64,000 nucleotides of DNA from Psychrobacter piscatorii (GCF_904846415.1 NZ_CAJHAR010000002.1:62001-126000); one strand, 5' to 3'. Numbered from the stretch's first letter, positions 16,527 to 27,327 are shown. The notes: generated from the sequence alone by a model not told the origin. A program made the numbers and translations.

Positions 16527-19130
16527 CTAGCTCAACTGAGCCACATTGATCTTGTCTGCTTCTTCCGTATAGTCTTCCATACGGTCGAAGTTCATGTATT
16601 GATACACTTCATCACCCATGCTATTTAGCATGCCAGCATACTGCTGATATTCATCGTTATTCGGCAATTTACCAAGTACGGCGGCAACTGCGGCAAGCTC
16701 TGCAGAAGCTAGGTATACGTTAGCGCCTTGACCTAGACGGTTCGGGAAGTTACGAGTTGAGGTCGATACCGCAGTAGATTTCGGTGCGATACGTGCCTGG
16801 TTACCCATACATAGTGAACAACCTGGCATTTCAGTACGAGCGCCGGCTTGTGCATAGATGTTGTAGTAACCCTCTTCCATCAACTGGCGTGCATCCATCT
16901 TAGTCGGTGGTGCAATCCATAGACGAGTCTTGAGGCTACCTGCTGGTACGTCTTGTAGCAATTTACCTGCCGCACGGAAGTGACCGATGTTAGTCATACA
17001 TGAACCAATGAATACTTCATCAATGGTATCACCAGCGACGTCTGCTAGCGTTTTTGCATCATCTGGATCGTTCGGGCAGCAAAGGATAGGCTCTTTGATG
17101 TCTGACATATCGATAGTAATGTCGATCGCATATTCAGCATCGTCGTCAGCACGCATGAGGCTTGGGTTAGCCAACCACTCTTGCATTTGCTCAACACGGC
17201 GGCTAATGGTACGTGCATCGCCATAGCCTTCTGAGATCATCCACTTAAGCAGCGTAATGTTTGAGTTTAGGTACTCAGTCACTGATGCTTCAGATAAAGT
17301 GATGGTACAACCAGCTGCACTACGCTCAGCTGAGGCATCAGACAATTCAAACGCCTGCTCAGCAGTCAAATCTTCTAGGCCTTCGATTTCAAGAATACGG
17401 CCGTTGAACTCGTTGATTTTGCCTTTCTTATCAACGGTCAAGTAACCTTCTTTGATGGCTTGATAAGGAATCGCATGTACTAGATCACGTAGGGTGATAC
17501 CAGGCTGACGCTCACCAACAAAACGAACACGGACAGATTCAGGCATATCCAGTGGCATCACACCAGTTGCCGCTGCGAATGCAACCAGACCAGAACCTGC
17601 TGGGAAAGAGATACCCATTGGGAAACGAGTATGCGAGTCACCACCAGTACCAACGGTATCTGGAAGTAGCATACGGTTCAACCATGAGTGAATGATACCA
17701 TCACCTGGACGTAAGCTTACGCCGCCACGGTTCATGATAAAGTCAGGTAGTGTGTGCTGAGTCTCAACGTCAACTGGTTTTGGATAAGCCGCCGTATGAC
17801 AGAATGACTGCATAACGAGATCCGCTTGGAAACCCAAACATGCCAAGTCTTTTAGCTCATCACGCGTCATCGGGCCAGTCGTATCCTGAGAGCCGACAGT
17901 CGTCATCTTAGGTTCACAGTACATACCTGGACGTACGCCTTCTAGGCCACAAGCTTTACCAACCATTTTCTGCGCTAGCGTAAAGCCTTTACCCGTATCG
18001 GCTGGCTCTTCTGGCTTAGCAAACACGTCTGAGTGGCCAAGACCCATGTACTCACGCGCACGGTTGGTCAAACCACGACCAACGATCAATGGAATACGGC
18101 CGCCAGCACGCACTTCGTCAAGCAAAGTAGGTGAGCTTAGCGTAAACGTTGATAGCACTTCATCAGAGTCGTGCTTGGTGATTTTGCCGTCATGTGGGTA
18201 GATGTCAAACACATCGCCCATGTTTAGGTTATCAACCGCGACTTTTTCGATTGGCAATGCGCCAGAATCTTCCATGGTGTTAAAGAAGATCGGAGCGATG
18301 TTGTTACCTAGTACCAGACCGCCGCCACGTTTATTTGGCACGTTAGGGATGTCTTCACCCATGAGCCACAATACTGAGTTGGTTGCAGACTTACGGCTAG
18401 AACCCGTACCAACCACGTCACCAACATAAGCTAATGGATGGCCTTTTTCTTTCAATTCCTCGATTTGCTTCATTGGACCAACAACGCCCTCTTCGTCAGC
18501 ATTGATGCCGTCGCGAGAGTTTTTGTGCATGGCTAGTGAATGCAATGGGATATCAGGACGGCTCCATGCGTCTTGCGCAGGTGACAAGTCATCCGTGTTG
18601 GTCTCGCCAGTGACTTTGAACGTCGTGTAAGTGGTTTTCTTTGGTACTTCAGGGCGGTTCAAAAACCATTCTGCGTCAGCCCAAGATTGAACAACTTCTT
18701 TGGCAATGGTGTTGCCCGCTTCAGCTTTTTCAGTCACGTCATTGAACGCGTCAAATACTAGCAAAGTTTTCTTCAATGCTTCAGCAGCGTCTTGCGCAAC
18801 TTCGCTGTCATCTAGTGCCGCAACCAATGGCTGAACATTATAACCACCTTGCATCGTACCTAAAATTTGAACCGCTTTTTGCTTGCTGATCAATGGTGAT
18901 GATGTCTCACCTTTTAAGATCGCTGCCAAAAATGCCGCTTTCACGTAGGCTGCTTGGTCAACACCAGCAGGGATACGGTTTTCTAGCAAGTTCATCAAAA
19001 ATGCATCTTCGCCTGCTGGCGGGTTCTTTAGTAATTCAACCAACTCTGCTACTTGTTTTTCGTTCAATGGTAGCGGAACCGTTCCTAGCTCAGCACGTTC
19101 TTCGACATGTTTACGATAAGCTTCTAACAC
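16527..19130 (-). CDS. acnB: Aconitate hydratase B
   Basis: 867 residues, matching AcnB of gamma-proteobacteria (about 865). It isomerises citrate and isocitrate in the TCA cycle using a [4Fe-4S] cluster, and AcnB can also act as an iron-responsive mRNA-binding protein. Cluster cysteines are visible in IGSCMTN (Cys711) and PGCSLCMGN (about 770 and 773). The N-terminal [16 protein letters not shown] aligns with the known start, which here uses GTG at 19130 with GAGGAC upstream. HEAT-like, swivel and catalytic domains are all present. It is a single transcription unit. Confidence 0.97.
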   Translation of the reverse strand: MLEAYRKHVEERAELGTVPLPLNEKQVAELVELLKNPPAGEDAFLMNLLENRIPAGVDQAAYVKAAFLAAILKGETSSPLISKQKAVQILGTMQGGYNVQPLVAALDDSEVAQDAAEALKKTLLVFDAFNDVTEKAEAGNTIAKEVVQSWADAEWFLNRPEVPKKTTYTTFKVTGETNTDDLSPAQDAWSRPDIPLHSLAMHKNSRDGINADEEGVVGPMKQIEELKEKGHPLAYVGDVVGTGSSRKSATNSVLWLMGEDIPNVPNKRGGGLVLGNNIAPIFFNTMEDSGALPIEKVAVDNLNMGDVFDIYPHDGKITKHDSDEVLSTFTLSSPTLLDEVRAGGRIPLIVGRGLTNRAREYMGLGHSDVFAKPEEPADTGKGFTLAQKMVGKACGLEGVRPGMYCEPKMTTVGSQDTTGPMTRDELKDLACLGFQADLVMQSFCHTAAYPKPVDVETQHTLPDFIMNRGGVSLRPGDGIIHSWLNRMLLPDTVGTGGDSHTRFPMGISFPAGSGLVAFAAATGVMPLDMPESVRVRFVGERQPGITLRDLVHAIPYQAIKEGYLTVDKKGKINEFNGRILEIEGLEDLTAEQAFELSDASAERSAAGCTITLSEASVTEYLNSNITLLKWMISEGYGDARTISRRVEQMQEWLANPSLMRADDDAEYAIDITIDMSDIKEPILCCPNDPDDAKTLADVAGDTIDEVFIGSCMTNIGHFRAAGKLLQDVPAGSLKTRLWIAPPTKMDARQLMEEGYYNIYAQAGARTEMPGCSLCMGNQARIAPKSTAVSTSTRNFPNRLGQGANVYLASAELAAVAAVLGKLPNNDEYQQYAGMLNSMGDEVYQYMNFDRMEDYTEEADKINVAQLS

Positions 19131-19466
19131 AATAGTCGTCCTCGTCAGTTGGGGTTTAGCACATTACGTGGGTAGTCAGCATGACCGCCTGCGTCTATAT
19201 ACTATAGGGAATAATTATCCGTGCAATCATAGCTTAAAACGCTCTAAATGTTAATGGCTCAGCCCTGAAAAGGCTCATAGTAAGGCCATATCCAACATTT
19301 ATTATAAAAATAGTCCCATCAATAATATGATTGCACGCCTTATAATCGCTCGTATTTACGTACCTGTACTGATCGATAAAAACTTGCTTTATGACGCAAT
19401 GGACACCATATGACTGTTATACGCTTTTATAAGACATTTCTATAAGACATCAAAGGACGAGCCAAT
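19131..19466. other. Divergent acnB / CMD-like intergenic region
   Basis: 336 bp without a gene. It must hold the acnB promoter and that of the plus-strand gene. The decamer TATAAGACAT occurs at 19428-19437 and again at 19441-19450, 13 bp apart, just before the downstream ribosome-binding site. Nothing else recognised. Confidence 0.4.
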
Positions 19467-19862
19467 ATGGATAGCAACACCAACTATGATAATGGCCTCA
19501 AGGTACGCACAGAAGTGATGGGTGAAGCGCATGTCAAACGCTCTCTTGATGCAGCCACTGGTTTTACTCAGCCATTACAAGACTGGATCATTGAGCACGC
19601 TTGGGGCAGCACATGGCAAGATGATTCGGTATTGCCGCGTAAGTATCGCTCACTGATTACCATTGCCTTTTTGATTGCCCAAAAAAGCCCAAACGAGTTA
19701 AAAGGACATATACGCGGTGCCATCAACAATGGCGCTAGCGTCGCTGAGATTCGCGAAGTGCTAATGCATAGCTTGCCATACTGCGGTGCACCTGCCACGC
19801 AAGAAGCGTTTCGCGCCGCCATAGATACCCTAAATGAGATGGAAATCGATATAGATATTTAA
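19467..19862 (+). CDS. Carboxymuconolactone decarboxylase family protein (PcaC-like)
   Basis: 131 residues, the size of 4-carboxymuconolactone decarboxylase (PcaC) of the protocatechuate branch. The family features GFTQPLQDWIIEHAWGSTW, PRKYRSLITIAFLIA and ELKGHIRGAINNGAS, then EVLMHSLPYCGAPA, are present. The single visible cysteine near the end does not form the CxxC of the peroxidase-like AhpD branch. No other protocatechuate gene is nearby, so its pathway is uncertain. AAAGGA precedes the ATG. Confidence 0.85.
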   Translation: MDSNTNYDNGLKVRTEVMGEAHVKRSLDAATGFTQPLQDWIIEHAWGSTWQDDSVLPRKYRSLITIAFLIAQKSPNELKGHIRGAINNGASVAEIREVLMHSLPYCGAPATQEAFRAAIDTLNEMEIDIDI

Positions 19863-19929
19863 AACTATGGTCACTAGGTTAATCATAGTAATCTTAATGA
19901 GATTGTACAAAAACTGCCTGATAAATTTC

Positions 19930-19938
19930 TGCTATAAT
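19930..19938 (+). promoter_or_regulatory. Extended -10 promoter candidate for lipA
   Basis: TGCTATAAT is a full extended -10 element about 72 bp before the lipA start; no good -35 lies at the usual distance, which an extended -10 can tolerate. Confidence 0.45.
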
Positions 19939-20010
19939 AGCACCACTCATAAAACATTCTGATAATTCCATAAACCCTTATACTATAAAGGGTTAAGAGA
20001 TAATTTTATT

Positions 20011-21054
20011 ATGACAACTGCCGTACAAACCCATGTACCTGCTGCTAAGGTCAAACCAAAAAAAGCCATTCAAGGCGAAAAACTACGTGGTTACGATAAA
20101 GTTGCCCGTATCCCAATTAAAGTAATCCCGACCGTTGAGGCCAAGAAAAAGCCTGACTGGATTCGGGTAAAAATGTCATCGCCGGCTGAAGTGGCGCGTA
20201 TTAAAGCCACTTTGCGTGAGCAAAAACTTTATACCGTCTGTGAAGAAGCGGCCTGCCCTAACCTGCCACAGTGCTTCGCTGATGGTACAGCCACCTTTAT
20301 GATCATGGGTGATATCTGTACTCGTCGCTGCCCGTTCTGCGATGTCGGTCACGGTCGCCCTAATGAGCTAGATAAGGATGAGCCACGTCATACTGCTGAG
20401 ACCATCCAAGGTCTACAGCTTAAATATGCCGTAATCACCTCTGTCGATCGTGATGATCTCAAAGATGGTGGTGCTGGGCATTTTGTAGAAGTGCTCAATG
20501 AGTCAAGAGCGCTTAGCCCGAACTGCTTGATCGAGATCCTTGTGCCAGATTTCCGTGGCCGTATGGATATTGCGTTGGATTTATTGACAGAGACCGCGCC
20601 AGATGTGTTTAACCACAATATTGAAACGGTGCCACGTTTATACAAAGCCTTCCGTCCGGGTTCTGATTATCAGCATTCGCTCGACTTGCTCAAGCTCTAT
20701 AAAGAGCGTCGTCCTGATATCGCAACCAAATGCGGCTTTATGGTTGGTCTTGGCGAGACAGAAGAAGAGATTTATGCCCTACTCGATGATCTAAAAGCAC
20801 ATGATGTAGACATGATTACTATTGGTCAGTATCTACAGCCTAGTAAGAACCACGCGCCTGTCGATCGTTATGTCCATCCAGACGAGTTCCAACGCTATAT
20901 GGATTACGGCAAAAAGATCGGCTTCTTTAGCATTTGGGCAGGCCCAATGGTACGCTCAAGCTACTTTGCCGATCGTCAATACTATGGCGAAGATTGCCCA
21001 GCGCCTATCCGTAGCAAAAAAGCATTAGAAGCTGAAGGCAAACTTGGCTGCTAA
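20011..21054 (+). CDS. lipA: Lipoyl synthase
   Basis: 347 residues. LipA is a radical SAM enzyme that inserts two sulfurs into protein-bound octanoyl groups to make lipoate for pyruvate and 2-oxoglutarate dehydrogenases. Both [4Fe-4S] sites are visible: the auxiliary cluster Cys77, Cys82, Cys88 in [12 protein letters not shown] and the SAM cluster Cys103, Cys107, Cys110 in CTRRCPFC. The C-terminal SSY motif appears in [10 protein letters not shown]. No lipB is in the window. It is a single gene closed by a strong terminator. Confidence 0.97.
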   Translation: MTTAVQTHVPAAKVKPKKAIQGEKLRGYDKVARIPIKVIPTVEAKKKPDWIRVKMSSPAEVARIKATLREQKLYTVCEEAACPNLPQCFADGTATFMIMGDICTRRCPFCDVGHGRPNELDKDEPRHTAETIQGLQLKYAVITSVDRDDLKDGGAGHFVEVLNESRALSPNCLIEILVPDFRGRMDIALDLLTETAPDVFNHNIETVPRLYKAFRPGSDYQHSLDLLKLYKERRPDIATKCGFMVGLGETEEEIYALLDDLKAHDVDMITIGQYLQPSKNHAPVDRYVHPDEFQRYMDYGKKIGFFSIWAGPMVRSSYFADRQYYGEDCPAPIRSKKALEAEGKLGC

Positions 21055-21114
21055 TTGCTGATTTGATTATTGTTAAACCAATATCAAAGTACTAAAGATA
21101 GTAGCTAAAAATAC

Positions 21115-21157
21115 AAAAAGGGTGAATAACAAATTTTGTTATTCACCCTTTTTTTGT
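21115..21157. terminator. Bidirectional terminator between lipA and the TRAP operon
   Basis: AAAAAGGGTGAATAACA pairs with TGTTATTCACCCTTTTT, a long stem with A- and T-runs on both sides, between convergent genes. Confidence 0.9.
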
Positions 21158-21182
21158 TTCAAAAATCTACTAATATCAGCGA

Positions 21183-23240
21183 CTAGACACTCACCGTTGG
21201 TGTCGGTGCTTTACTTGTTTTCATATTCCATGCAGCAATACCAAGAACAATCACACCGCCTGCGATACCAGTCGTAATCTCAGGATAAATGAGCAATAAA
21301 GCACCAATAGCTAAGATGACACGCGTCACCGTATTCATATCGCCTTTGAAGTAACCTTCAAGTGCTGAGCTTAATGCGATAACACCTGTCACCGAGGTCA
21401 CAACGACTGTGATAATGTCCAAAATAGGCGGTAGCGGGAAGTCTTTCGCCGTGACAGCCAAACCGGTTGGATCTATCATCAACATCGTGGGATTATAGAT
21501 AAACATAAACGGTACGATGAATCCAGCCAATGCCAGTTTGAGCGACAAGAATCCTGTTTTCATCGGATCGCCACCGGATATACCTGCACCAGCAAAGGCT
21601 GCCAGACACACAGGCGGGGTAATGTTGGCAAAGATACCAAAATAGAAGACAAACATATGCGCCGATAAAATTGGAATATCAAACCCTGCCAATGCTGGCG
21701 CTGCCATGGTCGCAGTAATGATATAGGCAGGAATAGATGGCAGCCCCATACCCAATACCATTGAAGCTAGCATTGTCAAAATAAGCGTAAAGAACAACGA
21801 CCCTGCGCCTAGCGTGACGATAGATGAGGTCATTACTGTACCAAAGCTGGTCAGACTGACCACGCCGATGATAATACCCACGACCGCACAAGCTGCCATA
21901 ACCGCGAGCGACTGGCGCGCACCGTCTTCTAATGCACCCAAAATATCAGAGAAGCTCATACGTGTTTCAGCGCGTAGCATACTGATTACCACGGTAAAAC
22001 CAATCGTATAAGCCGCTGCATAGCCGACAGGTACGTTTCTGATTAATAAGAAAATCAAAAAGACAATCGGTAATAGCATGTGACCGCGAGCTTTTAACAC
22101 TTCTTTTACCGCGGGTAAGCTCTCTTTGGCAATACCTTTTAGGTCACGGCGTCCAGCGCGGAAATGCACCTGAGCAATGACTCCCAAGTAGTACAATATC
22201 GCAGGCAACAAAGCAGCAAGCGCAATCGTGCTATACGGCAGACCAGTGGTCTCCGCCATAATAAAGGCACTGGCACCCATGATTGGTGGCAAAATCTGTC
22301 CGCCAACTGACGCACTGGCCTCAACCGCACCTGCAAAATCTTTGTGATAACCGACCTTTTTCATCAATGGAATGGTAAAGGCACCCGTACTCACCACGTT
22401 TGATAATGCAGAACCATTAATACTACCCATAAAGCCACTAGAGATAACCGCGACTTTTGCGGGTCCGCCTTTTTTGTGGCCGGCGATGGCTAATGCCAAA
22501 TCGTTAAACAGCTGTCCCATTCCTGAGCGTGCTAGGAATGCACCAAAGAGAATGAACAAAAAGATAAAGGTCACTGACGCGCCAATCGCAACAGAATATA
22601 GACCTTCCGTTTTTAGAAATAATTGACCAAAAATATCGCCCATGTCATAAGGGCGAGTCAGCAATCTATCCGGCATAAAATCCATGTGACTGACAAACGG
22701 ATAAGCCAAAAATATTCCTGCCAATATTGGCAAAATCCAACCAGTGATACGGCGACTACCTTCTAGCACACAGACTACAGTGATCAGTGAAAATATCACG
22801 TCAAGCGGATTGGCCATGCCGCCGCGCGAGGTCACAATATCTTGATATTCGTAGATCAGGTAGCTCATACCGGACAAGGACAATAAAAACCAAATCCAGT
22901 CATACCATGCGATTCGACTGCGACTGCTTTTTTTACTGGCGGGAAAGATCAAGAAAATTAAGGCAAAACCAACACCGACGTGTACAGAGCGCTGTAGCAA
23001 TGCTGGCATCGGGTTAAAGGTAATATAAAGATGAAAAAGTGAATAGAGTATACAAATACCAGCGATAAAGTATTTTACTGGTCCTTGCGTGATATGACGT
23101 GTGATTGACTCTCGATCGTATTTTTCTAATATGGCTTTATTGTGGGCTTGCACCTCAAGTTCAGCGTCGACATTAGTATGAGAGTCGGTTTTGGAATGTA
23201 TGGGCAAATCATTATTGTGATCCGTCACTTGGGAGTTCAT
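21183..23240 (-). CDS. TRAP transporter fused permease subunit (TAXI type)
   Basis: 685 residues with many membrane helices, the fused DctQ-DctM form of TRAP permease that works with TAXI binding proteins. A soluble N-terminus (about 50) precedes early helices, then the DctM core with GLPSIPAYIITATMAAPALAGF and PPVCLAAFAGAGISGGDPMKTGF. The likely substrates are carboxylates driven by ion gradients; none can be named. The ATG at 23240 with AAAGGAC is chosen over a TTG nine codons upstream. Its start overlaps the end of the DUF1850 gene by 29 bp, implying coupled translation. Confidence 0.92.
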   Translation of the reverse strand: MNSQVTDHNNDLPIHSKTDSHTNVDAELEVQAHNKAILEKYDRESITRHITQGPVKYFIAGICILYSLFHLYITFNPMPALLQRSVHVGVGFALIFLIFPASKKSSRSRIAWYDWIWFLLSLSGMSYLIYEYQDIVTSRGGMANPLDVIFSLITVVCVLEGSRRITGWILPILAGIFLAYPFVSHMDFMPDRLLTRPYDMGDIFGQLFLKTEGLYSVAIGASVTFIFLFILFGAFLARSGMGQLFNDLALAIAGHKKGGPAKVAVISSGFMGSINGSALSNVVSTGAFTIPLMKKVGYHKDFAGAVEASASVGGQILPPIMGASAFIMAETTGLPYSTIALAALLPAILYYLGVIAQVHFRAGRRDLKGIAKESLPAVKEVLKARGHMLLPIVFLIFLLIRNVPVGYAAAYTIGFTVVISMLRAETRMSFSDILGALEDGARQSLAVMAACAVVGIIIGVVSLTSFGTVMTSSIVTLGAGSLFFTLILTMLASMVLGMGLPSIPAYIITATMAAPALAGFDIPILSAHMFVFYFGIFANITPPVCLAAFAGAGISGGDPMKTGFLSLKLALAGFIVPFMFIYNPTMLMIDPTGLAVTAKDFPLPPILDIITVVVTSVTGVIALSSALEGYFKGDMNTVTRVILAIGALLLIYPEITTGIAGGVIVLGIAAWNMKTSKAPTPTVSV

Positions 23241-23772
23241 GACACAAGTCCTTTTTAAATCTATCAATTAAACCATACGTCTTAGGCATGATCACCACTT
23301 CGGAATAATCTGGCACCCACTGATGAATCAAAAAACGATGACCAGCGTAATCGATCTCGCCTTTGGTCAGTCTAGAGACTACCCAATTGAGGCTAGGCAG
23401 TTTTTCATTGATTTGATAACCCAGATAGCCAGGTTTTTGTATGGGCGCAAGGGGTTCGGTCGAAGGCGTACCAGCACCAAATGCTTCAAAGTATGTGGTA
23501 GTGAGGAGTAGCATAGCGTCTTCTGTACTGCTTTTTTCTATGCGTTGGTATTGCTCTTCCCACCACTGCTTTTCTACAGAATGTATCCAGCGTAACTGAA
23601 AGTCAGGGTCAGTGAAATAACACACCTTGTCGTCACTACCCTCTATTGCAACTCGAACCTCAACCACAGACTGACGCGCGACACCTATCCATAGGGTCAA
23701 AAAAACCAGCGCCGCAATACATGCTGCGCCAGTCGATAACCATAATAAATTATTTGGCTGCTTGTTCGTCAT
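23212..23772 (-). CDS. DUF1850 protein (TRAP-associated)
   Basis: 186 residues with one N-terminal membrane helix (LLWLSTGAACIAALVFLTLWIG) and a soluble part containing CYFTDPDFQLRWIHSVEKQWWEE, typical of DUF1850, a small family encoded between TAXI binding protein and TRAP permease genes. Its role is unknown; linkage suggests a structural or regulatory partner of the transporter. The ATG at 23772 lies inside the end of the TAXI gene (23-bp overlap) and lacks a good Shine-Dalgarno, consistent with translational coupling. An upstream TTG at 23817 is less likely. Confidence 0.85.
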   Translation of the reverse strand: MTNKQPNNLLWLSTGAACIAALVFLTLWIGVARQSVVEVRVAIEGSDDKVCYFTDPDFQLRWIHSVEKQWWEEQYQRIEKSSTEDAMLLLTTTYFEAFGAGTPSTEPLAPIQKPGYLGYQINEKLPSLNWVVSRLTKGEIDYAGHRFLIHQWVPDYSEVVIMPKTYGLIDRFKKDLCHELPSDGSQ

Positions 23773-24769
23773 AGTACTTTTTAGCGCCAGGATGAATTGG
23801 AGCGACCATACCTTCACTAGCCGTCTCTAGACTGATATCGTTGGCTGCTTGGTGTGCTGTTTTTAGACCGTCCAGATTATCAAATAACGCCTTAGTCAAT
23901 TTATAGCCATCAGATTCAGACAGATCAGAGCTCACCAATAGCGCATTCATGATTGCGGCAGTTGGAATCGCAGCATCATTGCCATAGGTGCCAGCAGGGA
24001 TTTCAAAGGTTTTAAAGTAAGGCTTGGTCGCAATGATTTCTTTTAGCTTATCTTGATCGATAGTAACCAACTGCAAATCTAAACCTTGCTCTAGCTCCAT
24101 AAGCGATGAGTTTGGTAGACCACTACTAAAAAATGCCGCTTCAATCTTACCTGCTTTCATACCATCAGCTGCTTCAGCAAAGCCCAAGTAATCAACAGTG
24201 ATATCATCATAAGTGATACCGAAGCCTTCTAGGAGCGTTCGAGCATTGACTTCCGTACCAGAACCTTGATCGCCAACGGCAATACGCTTGCCTCGTAAAT
24301 CCTCAATATTTTTGATACCAGAGTCTTTTGTCGTCACGATTTGCACCACGTTCGGGTACAAAACTGCAATCTGCTGGATGTTGGTAATAGGCTTGTCGAA
24401 GTTGTTTTTGCCTTCAACCGCGTCCGTGACCACATCACTGAGCGCCAATACCATATCGACTTTGCCTTGCGTCAGGAGATTGACGTTTTCGACCGATGCG
24501 CCCGTGGTTTGTGTCTTTGAGTTGACCCCAAAGTTTTTTACATAGACTTCAGACAATGCAGTGCCGATGATGTTATAAGGGCCAGACGCACCGCCTGTGG
24601 CAATGGTTAGGAACTTAGTATCGAGTGTATCGGTAGCCGCATCCGTTGCCGAGCTATCTGCAGCAGCCGTCTCATTGCCTTCTGAGCTTGGAGATGAGCA
24701 GGCGGTTAAGCCTAACATGGCGCTTAATATCGCTGACAAAAGTAAGGGAGATTTTAGAGAAGTGAGCAT
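23750..24769 (-). CDS. TAXI family TRAP solute-binding lipoprotein
   Basis: 339 residues. A lipoprotein signal ends in GLTACSSP, with the lipidated Cys at about residue 24, followed by a low-complexity Ser/Ala/Thr/Asp linker. The mature part has the TAXI hallmarks FLTIATGGASGPYNIIGTAL and DLRGKRIAVGDQGSGTEVNAR. It captures a substrate in the periplasm for the downstream permease. Of two ATGs (24778, 24769) the second has AAGGA at eight bases, while the first lies directly on that site. It is first gene of the operon TAXI, DUF1850, permease. Confidence 0.92.
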   Translation of the reverse strand: MLTSLKSPLLLSAILSAMLGLTACSSPSSEGNETAAADSSATDAATDTLDTKFLTIATGGASGPYNIIGTALSEVYVKNFGVNSKTQTTGASVENVNLLTQGKVDMVLALSDVVTDAVEGKNNFDKPITNIQQIAVLYPNVVQIVTTKDSGIKNIEDLRGKRIAVGDQGSGTEVNARTLLEGFGITYDDITVDYLGFAEAADGMKAGKIEAAFFSSGLPNSSLMELEQGLDLQLVTIDQDKLKEIIATKPYFKTFEIPAGTYGNDAAIPTAAIMNALLVSSDLSESDGYKLTKALFDNLDGLKTAHQAANDISLETASEGMVAPIHPGAKKYYDEQAAK

Positions 24770-25222
24770 TGAGTTCATCCTTGAAATAATAGATTTAATA
24801 CAATCAACGGTATTAATATATAGGTATTAATCCGTTACACTTGAGTAATGATATAGCAATTTTTGTTATAAATAAACCAAAGACTGTTTTCTCTTTTGCT
24901 TTCAATGCCTTGTATTTCAGGCTTTTTGAGAAAGTATTTTCATTATGTATAATAGCCAAAACTTATAATGTTCCGCTATGTGAAACAATGTTTCATCTTT
25001 ATTTAATCAAATTTCGATGCTGTTGTAAACCTTTATCACGGTTTATGTGCATGTATTGCGCTGTATATTTTGATTTGTTTTTATTACCACTCTGATTCTG
25101 CTATATTTTGACTGGATATTTATTCATTGGCTTTGTCTAGAGCACGTTTTACGTAAGCCGATGAATGCTTCATTATATGAACCGAAACCATTATTTTTTA
25201 TGACTCAACTTGGGTAATTTTT
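24770..25222. other. Divergent AT-rich intergenic region
   Basis: 453 bp between the TAXI and mtnP genes. An 84-codon plus-strand ORF (24841-25095) has low-complexity Phe/Leu-rich translation and no ribosome-binding site, so it is not called. One good promoter candidate is listed separately. Nothing else recognised. Confidence 0.4.
24926..24953 (+). promoter_or_regulatory. Sigma-70 promoter candidate upstream of mtnP
   Basis: TTGAGA (24926-24931), 16-bp spacer, TATAAT (24948-24953). If used for mtnP it would give a leader of about 260 nt. Confidence 0.45.
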
Positions 25223-26116
25223 ATGACAATATCTACAACAGAAGCGCTGGAATCATTGTCTGCTGACATTGCCATCATTGGTGGCAGTGGTCTGTATCAG
25301 ATCCAAGCACTGACTAATAAGCGCAGCGTGACGATACAGACCCCTTATGGCAGTCCATCCGATGACATTGTTTTGGGTGAATTAGAAGGAGTAACGGTTG
25401 CTTTTCTGACGCGGCATGGTCAAGGTCATAAACTGACTCCATCTGAAGTACCCTATCGCGCCAATATATACGCCCTAAAAACGTTAGGCGTACGCTACAT
25501 TGTCTCAGTATCCGCGGTCGGCTCGTTGCAAGCACACCTCAAACCACTAGATATGGTCGTGCCAGATCAAATGATCGATATGACTAAATATCGTGCAAGT
25601 ACGTTTTTTGGTGAGGGTGCAGTCGCTCATGTATCAATGGCAGACCCACTCTGTCCCGCCCTATCAGATATCCTGACGCGTGCCTACAATCAGGCAGATA
25701 TTGCTGAGGGCAGCTGTCACAAAAAAGCGACTTATGTCTGTATCGAAGGTCCACAGTTCTCAACCCGTGCAGAGTCAGAGTGGTATCGTCAAATACAAGC
25801 GGATATCATCGGAATGACCAATATGCCAGAAGCCAAATTAGCACGTGAAGCCAGCATGGCTTATGCGACATTGGCCTTGGTGACAGATTTTGATTGTTGG
25901 CATCCTAGCGAAGAAGCCGTCAGTGCAGACTATGCAATAAAAAACCTGATGAAAAATGCTGAAAACGCTCAAAAGGTGATTCAAGAAGCCGTTGCTTTAA
26001 TTGCCGCTGAATTACCCGAATCCATCGCCCATAACGCTCTCGCACAGGCCTTGGTCACGCCTATAGACATGATGGACGAACATACCAAAATCAGATTGGC
26101 TGCGTTGTTATACTAG
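25223..26116 (+). CDS. mtnP: S-methyl-5'-thioadenosine phosphorylase
   Basis: 297 residues of the trimeric purine nucleoside phosphorylase family. MTAP phosphorolytically cleaves methylthioadenosine (by-product of polyamine and homoserine lactone synthesis) to adenine and methylthioribose-1-phosphate. The family motifs IIGGSGLYQI, TPYGSPSDDI, LTRHGQGHKL, PYRANIYALK and IGMTNMPEAKLAREA are present. The VTDFDCWH ending of the last motif favours methylthioadenosine over purine nucleosides, but a methylthioinosine phosphorylase remains possible. No other methionine-salvage genes are nearby. Confidence 0.88.
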   Translation: MTISTTEALESLSADIAIIGGSGLYQIQALTNKRSVTIQTPYGSPSDDIVLGELEGVTVAFLTRHGQGHKLTPSEVPYRANIYALKTLGVRYIVSVSAVGSLQAHLKPLDMVVPDQMIDMTKYRASTFFGEGAVAHVSMADPLCPALSDILTRAYNQADIAEGSCHKKATYVCIEGPQFSTRAESEWYRQIQADIIGMTNMPEAKLAREASMAYATLALVTDFDCWHPSEEAVSADYAIKNLMKNAENAQKVIQEAVALIAAELPESIAHNALAQALVTPIDMMDEHTKIRLAALLY

Positions 26117-26184
26117 ATATTTAAACATATTTAGATAAGTGCTTGTTTGAGACGAAAACAACAACCCAAATTTTACTCACATGC

Positions 26185-26217
26185 AAAAAGGCCATTAATT
26201 TACTTAGTGGCCTTTTT
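26185..26217. terminator. Bidirectional terminator between mtnP and arsM
   Basis: AAAAAGGCCA (26185-26194) pairs with TGGCCTTTTT (26208-26217), between convergent genes. Confidence 0.88.
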
Positions 26218-26283
26218 ATCGTTTTAATCAGCATGTTTGGGATAAAAGCTAACCAGACGCCTTTACTCTTAACAGCACCACTC

Positions 26284-27327
26284 TTAACAGCAACCGCCCA
26301 CACCAGATGATGGTACTATAGCCTGACTAAATGGCATCAGCTCACCGCACCCTGCAAAAATACCATAGTGGCGACTGTCATCACCGATAAATTCAAAATG
26401 CGGCGCAAAGCGAGATTCTTGTAGCATTCGAAAGGTATTGCCGCACACAGGGAATACTCGACCTGCCTCAATCGCATGATGCTTGTCTAGATCAAACCGA
26501 TGTGGGGATTGCTCGATAGACCCTTTGTATATCACCGCTTGTCCATGATCTTCGCAGGCATCTTCTAACGTGGCAATTTTGAATAAACGATAAGTGGCCG
26601 AAAAAAACTGTATATCACCAATTTTGGCAGCCAATACAGGATCTGTAATCTCAAGCGGACGATCTTCGACCAGACGTGGGTCTAAAAACCCTGCGTCTCT
26701 TGATAAACGGATAAAGTCTTTCCAGTACAACGCGCCACTCAAACACTCGCCATATAACACAGGATCATCTATCAAGTGTTGCGGGATACGGCGATCAGCA
26801 TAAACATCAGAAAAATAAAATTCGCCACCAGGCTTGAGTAGTCTCTGTACGCTCGCCATCACGGCGGCTTTATCTGGTGATAAATTGATAACACAGTTTG
26901 AAACGATAATATCGAAGCTACCATCAGCAAGGTCTAGCTCATCTATCTTTTCGATATAACCATGCAAAAACGTCACATTGTCATAGCCAAACTTCTCGAC
27001 ATGGTAATCCTGATGTTCCTTTGCAACGGCTAGTTGCTCATCGGTCATATCCACGCCAACCACATGCCCCGTCTCGCCTACCAATTGCGCAAGTGCGTAA
27101 ACATCTCGTCCTGAACCACTGCCCAAGTCTAGAATTCGGCAACCTTCAAGCAATGCAGGACACACCAGTCCGCAGCCATAATAACGGCTCAATACCTCAT
27201 CATGAATATTTGCCAATAACGGCTTTAGCCACTCAGGCATATTGCTAATATCACAACACGCTGAGGTTTTTAAATCATCAGTACCTTGCAGCTCTTTGCC
27301 ATAGTAATTTTGCACAACGTCATGCAT
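26284..27327 (-). CDS. arsM: Arsenite S-adenosylmethionine methyltransferase
   Basis: 347 residues. ArsM methylates arsenite with SAM to mono- and dimethyl species, the first step toward arsenosugars. The SAM pocket RILDLGSGSGRDVYALA and the arsenite-binding cysteines are visible: KTSACCD near residue 25, SNCVINLSPDKAAV (core Cys) and FPVCGNTF (late core Cys). The C-terminus ends in GGCC. A TTG ten codons upstream is rejected for the ATG at 27327 with AAGGAC. It is the last gene of a minus-strand arsenosugar-type cluster, 73 bp after a TIGR04282 glycosyltransferase. Confidence 0.93.
   Translation of the reverse strand: MHDVVQNYYGKELQGTDDLKTSACCDISNMPEWLKPLLANIHDEVLSRYYGCGLVCPALLEGCRILDLGSGSGRDVYALAQLVGETGHVVGVDMTDEQLAVAKEHQDYHVEKFGYDNVTFLHGYIEKIDELDLADGSFDIIVSNCVINLSPDKAAVMASVQRLLKPGGEFYFSDVYADRRIPQHLIDDPVLYGECLSGALYWKDFIRLSRDAGFLDPRLVEDRPLEITDPVLAAKIGDIQFFSATYRLFKIATLEDACEDHGQAVIYKGSIEQSPHRFDLDKHHAIEAGRVFPVCGNTFRMLQESRFAPHFEFIGDDSRHYGIFAGCGELMPFSQAIVPSSGVGGCC

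Noticed and set aside
24841..25095. An 84-codon plus-strand ORF upstream of mtnP
   Set aside because: Phe/Leu-rich low-complexity translation, no ribosome-binding site; likely chance in AT-rich DNA.
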